A stretch of DNA of 64,000 nucleotides from Flavobacterium sp. ENC. Lineage in GTDB: Bacteria; Bacteroidota; Bacteroidia; Flavobacteriales; Flavobacteriaceae. Positions 62,393 to 64,000 of this stretch are shown here, in pieces (the stretch's first letter is position 1; every line of letters begins with the position of its first letter). The DNA lies in contig NZ_JAJMOY010000006.1 in NCBI RefSeq assembly GCF_020991415.1, forward strand, positions 62,001-126,000, given 5' to 3'. The position numbers and the translations under genes are program-made. The notes beneath the pieces are model-generated. The model made no database searches, was not told the origin of the DNA, and saw nothing but the letters and a program-made list of their open reading frames with translations.

Positions 62393-63904
62393 ATGAAAAT
62401 CAAAATAACAGCAGCGATACTTTTAAGCATGCTTTTTACGGTGTCATGTACAAATTTGAATGAAGATTTATATGATAAAGTAGAAGACGGAAATTTTGGA
62501 AACACTCCAAAAGAAATTGATGCGCTGGTAGGTGGAGCTTATTCTTCTTTAAGAGGATTTGCAGACGGGATCTCCAATAATTACCCAACTTGTGAATATG
62601 TTTTCTTTTTGAATGAAGTGGTTTCTGATGAAGCTACTATTCCGACCAGAGGAACAAACTGGTACGATGGCGGACAATATCAGGACGCGCAAAAACATAC
62701 CTGGAAACCCGACAACAGAATGATTCTTTCGGCCTGGCGTTACAACTACACCGGAATTGCCAAAATCAATGCGATCATTTATCAGATAGACAAATCATCG
62801 TTGACCACTCAGGCAAAAACACCGATTTATGCGGAGTTAAAAGCGTTAAGAGCATACTACTATTATAACCTTTTGGATATGTTTGGCAATGTGCCGATTG
62901 TAACCAATTTTGAGGATCTTGATTTGCCGTCTAATTCGACAAGAAAACAGGTGTATGATTTTGTAGAGAAAGAATTACTGGATGCCATTCCGCATCTGAA
63001 TTCGAATGTAGTGTATTCTAAACTGACCAAAAATGTAGCCTATTCTATTTTGGCAAGATTGTATCTTAATTCAGAAGCATTCATCGGAACACCGCGCTGG
63101 CAGGATTGTCTTTCGATGTGCCAGAAAGTGACGGGTTATACTTTGACGCCGGATTTCTTTGCCAATTTTGCCACGGAAAATCAGACGTCAACCGAAATTA
63201 TTTTCGCCATTCCGTATGATTCAAAAGCGGGGACAGTAGGGAATTATATGAGTTCAATGTCTTGTCATTATTTGCATAAACTGACGCTTTCCCCAACAGG
63301 AAATTATCCCTGGAGTGCCAACGGAATGTGTGCACAACCGGGCGTTTATTCTGCCTTTGCCGATACAGACAAAAGAAAAAAATGTATGATCGCGGGTGAT
63401 CAGATCAATCTGGCAACAGGATCCGTAATTATTATGGATAACGGAGAACCGCTTACTTATACAGAGAACCTGACGAGTTTAGGCGATGCCAAAGAAAACG
63501 AAGGAATCCGTTTAGGTAAATATGAAATGAAAGCCGGGGAAAACTGGGAGCGTGATCACGATTTTGTCCTGATTCGTTATGCAGAAATCCTTATGATGCA
63601 GGCAGAATGTTATGTGCGATTGGGTTCGCCAGAGTTAGCGAGACCGTTTTTGCAACAAATTACAGCGCGTGCCGGAGAAGAAATGCCGGCCACAATAGAT
63701 CTTCATTTTATCGATCAGGAGCTGCTTAAGGAATTTACTTTCGAGGGAAGAAGAAGAACTGATAACATTCGTTTCGGAACTTTCTTTTTGCCTTGGTGGG
63801 AAAAAGGGGCTACCGATAAAACCAGAGCTATTTTCCCGATTCCGAGCAGTGTTATAACGACAAATAAAAACCTGAATCAGAATCCCGGGTATCCTGTAAA
63901 TTAG
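62393..63904 (+). CDS. SusD/RagB-family glycan-binding lipoprotein
   Basis: The 503-residue lipoprotein has a lipobox (LFTVSC) and the SusD fold (LKALRAYYYYNLLDMFGNVP; C-terminal IFPIPSSVITTNKNLNQNPG). It caps the SusC channel and captures glycan on the cell surface. It is the last gene of this operon in the window, a terminator follows; glycosidase genes may lie beyond. Confidence 0.96.
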   Translation: MKIKITAAILLSMLFTVSCTNLNEDLYDKVEDGNFGNTPKEIDALVGGAYSSLRGFADGISNNYPTCEYVFFLNEVVSDEATIPTRGTNWYDGGQYQDAQKHTWKPDNRMILSAWRYNYTGIAKINAIIYQIDKSSLTTQAKTPIYAELKALRAYYYYNLLDMFGNVPIVTNFEDLDLPSNSTRKQVYDFVEKELLDAIPHLNSNVVYSKLTKNVAYSILARLYLNSEAFIGTPRWQDCLSMCQKVTGYTLTPDFFANFATENQTSTEIIFAIPYDSKAGTVGNYMSSMSCHYLHKLTLSPTGNYPWSANGMCAQPGVYSAFADTDKRKKCMIAGDQINLATGSVIIMDNGEPLTYTENLTSLGDAKENEGIRLGKYEMKAGENWERDHDFVLIRYAEILMMQAECYVRLGSPELARPFLQQITARAGEEMPATIDLHFIDQELLKEFTFEGRRRTDNIRFGTFFLPWWEKGATDKTRAIFPIPSSVITTNKNLNQNPGYPVN

Positions 63905-63912
63905 ATTCCTGA

Positions 63913-63953
63913 ATGTCAGTCTTCCGTGTTGGTTAGTCGTGGAAGGCTGACAT
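63913..63953 (+). terminator. Terminator of the second SusCD operon
   Basis: A 13-bp stem with one G-U pair (ATGTCAGTCTTCC/GGAAGGCTGACAT) and a 15-base loop is followed by ATTTTAA, 8 bases after the SusD stop. Confidence 0.8.
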
Positions 63954-63988
63954 ATTTTAATACTCAATTTTTACAAAAATATATTTTT

Positions 63989-64000
63989 AGCCACAGATTA
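63989..64000. repeat. Edge of an interspersed repeat
   Basis: AGCCACAGATTA at the window end is the reverse of the AATCTGTGGC part of the element near 55620. Cut by the window edge. Confidence 0.4.

Noticed and set aside
1..64000. Insertion sequences or transposase genes
   Set aside because: No transposase motif was seen in any translated frame in the window.

Overview
The window is from a Flavobacterium-type member of the Bacteroidota. The signs are low G+C DNA, SusC/SusD pairs, a hybrid two-component regulator, many lipoproteins, TAnnTTTG-type -7 promoter boxes and short spacers with U-tailed hairpins. All calls come from reading the sequence and translations; no database search was run.

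Layout. 1-6.2 kb: a GH3 and a GH97 glycosidase (end of a glycan locus that probably begins upstream) and a YD-repeat-like lipoprotein. 6.2-7.4 kb: a decayed tRNA-Tyr 3' end, a minus-strand terminator, a small membrane ORF and an XRE-type regulator. 7.6-15 kb: a 1332-residue hybrid sensor/regulator, an AraC regulator, an MDR oxidoreductase, a pirin and a truncated NmrA-like gene. Two promoters here share a 19-bp motif at the same distance from the -7 box. 15-18.6 kb: a TonB siderophore receptor and a PepSY membrane protein. 19-24.1 kb: small exported enzymes (MBL fold, cupin, RidA, NTF2-like, SMP-30-like) with signs of local rearrangement.

24.4-33.5 kb is a compact, mostly plus-strand stress block: an Rrf2 regulator with paired inverted operator copies, a DUF417 (RclC-like) membrane protein, an ECF sigma factor with a small zinc-type anti-sigma protein, a cytochrome P460 lipoprotein, two unrecognised small proteins, a divergent MsrA, MsrB, a canonical MsrA, a DUF2652 protein, an NmrA-like oxidoreductase and AraC regulators. 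I read it as a repair and detoxification module for oxidised methionine, possibly for reactive chlorine. 33.6-39.6 kb is a xylan-type locus (GH8, SusD, SusC) on the minus strand. 40.5-43.2 kb: a PAS histidine kinase divergent from a single-domain response regulator, then tRNA-Tyr. A 95-bp block containing the tRNA 3' end is repeated at 6.3 kb, so the 37 kb between may be an old island.

43.3-57 kb is mostly housekeeping or conserved: a TlpA-like gene split by an in-frame TGA, a J-domain/KTSC protein, small proteins, YchJ, a VWA protein and a MoxR ATPase separated by a 152-bp tandem repeat array, a 2OG-Fe(II) oxygenase, an EamA transporter, glutamate dehydrogenase behind two Met/Cys-rich mini-ORFs and an attenuator-like hairpin, and a sterol desaturase-like protein. 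55.6-64 kb: a TPR/DUF6377-type regulator divergent from a DUF5004 lipoprotein, a surface glycan-binding candidate, SusC and SusD.

The strongest points for follow-up are the Met/Cys-rich leader ORFs at 52.5-52.8 kb, the lipoprotein-leader duplication that put export signals on a RidA and a cupin protein, the sigma/anti-sigma/Msr/P460 cluster, and the paired regulatory motifs beside the Rrf2 and AraC genes.
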